In this document: positions 62,344-64,000 of the stretch, one piece after another
Numbering within the stretch: the first letter of the stretch is position 1
Layout: each line of letters begins with the position of its first letter
Source of the DNA: an uncultured Sphaerochaeta sp.
GTDB lineage: Bacteria; Spirochaetota; Spirochaetia; Sphaerochaetales; Sphaerochaetaceae
Assembly (NCBI RefSeq): GCF_963666015.1
Contig: NZ_OY762555.1
Coordinates: 1,550,001-1,614,000 of the forward strand
Reading direction: 5' to 3'
Length of the DNA: 64,000 nucleotides
Translations under genes and position numbers: made by a program
Notes under the pieces: generated by a model
Told to the model about the DNA's origin: nothing
Databases searched by the model: none
Seen by the model: only the letters and a program-made list of their open reading frames with translations

Positions 62344-62703
62344 CTATTCACAGTATCCAGGAGTCGTATAGAAACTCACATTGCGGGGTTCGGCTCTCCC
62401 ATATTGGGCTACCACAGGTACATCACTCTCCAATAGGATTGCATATTGTTCCCCGATGGTTGCTGTATGACCAGAGAAATCCTTATCTTCATTGGTCCGG
62501 AGACATCGAACTCGTTTAGCACCCACAGAAACTGTAATATTTTCAACCGGATCCTTATCAACATAAAGCAAGGTAATCGAAATGCATGCTTCCTGGTCTC
62601 CAAGGTTGGTAATGATGATAGATTCATGTCCTGGGATTGGGTTATTTCCTCTGGGAGGCAACTCTGCATCAGGAAAGACCCACACTTTTTTTCCGTAGTC
62701 CAC
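62344..62703 (-). CDS. ASRT-family (sensory rhodopsin transducer-like) protein, GTG start (119 aa)
   Basis: Small beta-sandwich protein matching the Anabaena sensory rhodopsin transducer family: GKKVWVFPDAELPP at the start, GHESIIITNL, ITLLYVDKDPVE, VGAKRVRCLRT and VVAQYGRAEP near the end. It starts at GTG 62703, six bases behind AAGGAG; an overlapping ATG two bases upstream is in the wrong frame. There is no rhodopsin gene in the window. As the first gene of a sugar importer operon it probably binds a sugar-related ligand or nucleic acid, not a photoreceptor. Confidence 0.9.
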   Translation of the reverse strand: MDYGKKVWVFPDAELPPRGNNPIPGHESIIITNLGDQEACISITLLYVDKDPVENITVSVGAKRVRCLRTNEDKDFSGHTATIGEQYAILLESDVPVVAQYGRAEPRNVSFYTTPGYCE

Positions 62704-62767
62704 ATTCGACTCCTTAAATGCTTAGCATAATCATTTCTCTCATGCTATTTATTGTAGGCTTTAAGAA

Positions 62768-62783
62768 ATACATTCGATACATT
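62768..62783. repeat. ATACATT direct repeat in operon leader
   Basis: ATACATT at 62768-62774 and 62777-62783, two bases apart, downstream of the minus-strand promoter and about 65 bases before the GTG start. Could be a regulator site; the rest of the 261-base divergent gap is AT-rich without genes. Confidence 0.35.
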
Positions 62784-62798
62784 TTTCAAGTCAAATGT

Positions 62799-62827
62799 AG
62801 TATAGAAACGGATTTTTGAATTTGCAA
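62799..62827 (-). promoter_or_regulatory. Promoter of ASRT-creatininase-importer operon
   Basis: TTGCAA (62822-62827) and TATACT (62799-62804) with an optimal 17-base spacer on the minus strand, 96 bases before the GTG start. Confidence 0.5.
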
Positions 62828-62964
62828 GAAAACAATAGCTGTACTAATTATTTTTTCATTAAATCGTTTCAATATATTTTAGTATAATTAATCGCTATAT
62901 TTCTTGTGCATTCAAAATAGCACCATTACAATGCCATTACAGTGATACTATGAAGGAATATTTC

Positions 62965-64000
62965 ATGAAATTGCATGTAACTAAAGCCCAATTCACCTCA
63001 ACAGAGACATTGCTTCTTGAGAGTGATACTGTTCGTATTTCTACCTTTATCTTTAGAACAGGTGTGGAAGCTGTCCGTATTTCAATCGGGATTGGAACCT
63101 TTGTTTGGTTACCATTCTTTGGACAGAGCCTCTGGAGCTGGGAAATTGGTGGTATTGAACAGAAATTCAAGGGATTTATATCTGAACCTGATTACGCTGC
63201 CAGAAACTTCCTGCATAATTATGGAGCTCTCATGATCCACTGTGGCATTACTGCAATGGGCAACCCAAGCAAGGAAGACACCCATCTCCATCATGGAGAG
63301 TTGCCTCTTGCAAAATATGACAGCGCCTGGATAGAGTTCTCTGATGGACCGTTCCCTATATCATTACATGGGAGTTATCGATATACAGTTCCTTTCATTG
63401 CCTCATATGAATTCTCCCCTTCCCTCAGGATTTCCGAGACAGGTACCTCTGTATTGGTCGATTCACAATTGAAAAATCTACAGAAAACATCACTGGAATA
63501 TATGTATCTCAATCATCTGAATCTCTCTTTGGACCATGTCACTGAGTTGCAGTATGGAATTGATGAATTCAACAAGAACACAGTAACAGTACTCGATGAA
63601 ACCATTCCCGGTGTGGTTGATGATCCCGCTCTTTTCTTGCACCCTTCGAAGATTTCCACGATCAGTCCTGAACTGGTGGCGATCATGAAGAATAAGCCAG
63701 AACATGGAGATGTGTGTGTGAATACCCTGATTCGCGAGAATCATGAGAAGGTTTGGGTCGCAACAAATACCTCTACACTCGACCACACAGTTGCTTGGCT
63801 GACTAAGACACTAGACCGCTCAGCCTGTGGGTTCAGCCTACCTGCAACTGCAGGTCCTAGAGGGAAAACAGCTGAAACCAAGCAAGGAAATATGAAACTA
63901 CTTGAACCAGGTAGTTCGATAAGGTTCCAATTTGCATTTGGGTTGGACGAATACCCAGAAAGCAAATCATTACAAACAGCAATTACTATGTTAGGAGGAA
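62965..64000 (+). CDS. DUF4432 family protein, 3' end outside window (345 residues visible)
   Basis: Open to the right edge with no stop. MKLHVTKAQF starts at 62965, eight bases behind AAGGA; an ATG at 62950 in the same frame lacks a ribosome binding site. The sequence has FVWLPFFGQSLWSWEIGG, NFLHNYGALMIHCGITAMGNPSKED, HLHHGELPL and a beta-rich remainder, which fits the DUF4432 group of galactose-mutarotase-like folds (aldose 1-epimerase relatives). Divergent from the ASRT operon, so probably serves the same sugar, perhaps as an epimerase or sugar-binding enzyme. Confidence 0.8.
   Translation, partial: MKLHVTKAQFTSTETLLLESDTVRISTFIFRTGVEAVRISIGIGTFVWLPFFGQSLWSWEIGGIEQKFKGFISEPDYAARNFLHNYGALMIHCGITAMGNPSKEDTHLHHGELPLAKYDSAWIEFSDGPFPISLHGSYRYTVPFIASYEFSPSLRISETGTSVLVDSQLKNLQKTSLEYMYLNHLNLSLDHVTELQYGIDEFNKNTVTVLDETIPGVVDDPALFLHPSKISTISPELVAIMKNKPEHGDVCVNTLIRENHEKVWVATNTSTLDHTVAWLTKTLDRSACGFSLPATAGPRGKTAETKQGNMKLLEPGSSIRFQFAFGLDEYPESKSLQTAITMLGG

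Noticed and set aside
1..64000. CRISPR array, tRNA or rRNA genes
   Set aside because: No regularly spaced repeats, cloverleaf sequences or rRNA-like stretches were seen on either strand.

Overview
The window looks like the chromosome of a carbohydrate-fermenting spirochaete of the Sphaerochaeta type. This is inferred from the gene families and from exported binding proteins whose signal peptides all end in short motifs such as FAAGSKES, FATGSKES or FAQG without a lipobox cysteine; no rRNA or housekeeping marker is present to prove it. I saw no tRNA, rRNA or CRISPR array. Almost everything is plant-polysaccharide (pectin or rhamnogalacturonan-like) catabolism, transport and its regulation, interrupted by accessory DNA.

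Left part (1-12.7 kb): a minus-strand trio of little-known genes (DUF6933/pRiA4b-type, helical repeat, zinc ribbon), then a minus-strand operon read right to left: a possible 36-residue membrane peptide, a GH28 glycosidase, a YesM/YesN-type two-component system, a sugar ABC importer and a type I sulfatase. Divergent from it is an AAA ATPase of the RloA/AbiLi type followed by only the first 57 codons of an RloB-like partner.

12.7-30.8 kb: a second polysaccharide locus. An AraC regulator, a GH28-like protein, a GH38 alpha-mannosidase and a complete Opp/Dpp-type importer run leftwards, ending in a HAD phosphatase and an unknown gene. An 805-residue uncharacterised protein and a GH105 unsaturated-uronyl hydrolase run rightwards, followed by an FAD oxidoreductase.

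30.9-40.2 kb: a catabolic block made of two tandem GntR regulators divergent from split transketolase, a TIM-barrel isomerase, a tripartite tricarboxylate-type transporter (TctC, TctB, TctA) and a D-2-hydroxyacid dehydrogenase. It is bounded on the right by an intact KdgF-like cupin gene and on the left by a 70-base relic of a paralogous cupin gene's 3' end.

40.3-53.7 kb: a mosaic. An N-terminally shortened AlbA-type regulator, an AAA ATPase plus frameshifted TOPRIM-like partner, an aldo/keto reductase-aldolase-ABC importer operon with a divergent two-component system, and an MFS transporter. Three same-orientation copies of the 3' end of a medium-chain dehydrogenase gene sit exactly at the joints between these modules (41.4, 43.85 and 52.54 kb). 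One of them has become the C-terminus of the histidine kinase.

53.8-64 kb: a group II intron with a frameshifted maturase, inserted just after the terminator of a ribose-type ABC importer operon (ASRT-like protein, creatininase, binding protein, glycosidase, ATPase, frameshifted permease), and a divergent DUF4432 gene that leaves the window. A TGTATACA palindrome occurs both at the GntR/transketolase promoters and upstream of the ribose-type binding protein, which suggests shared GntR control.
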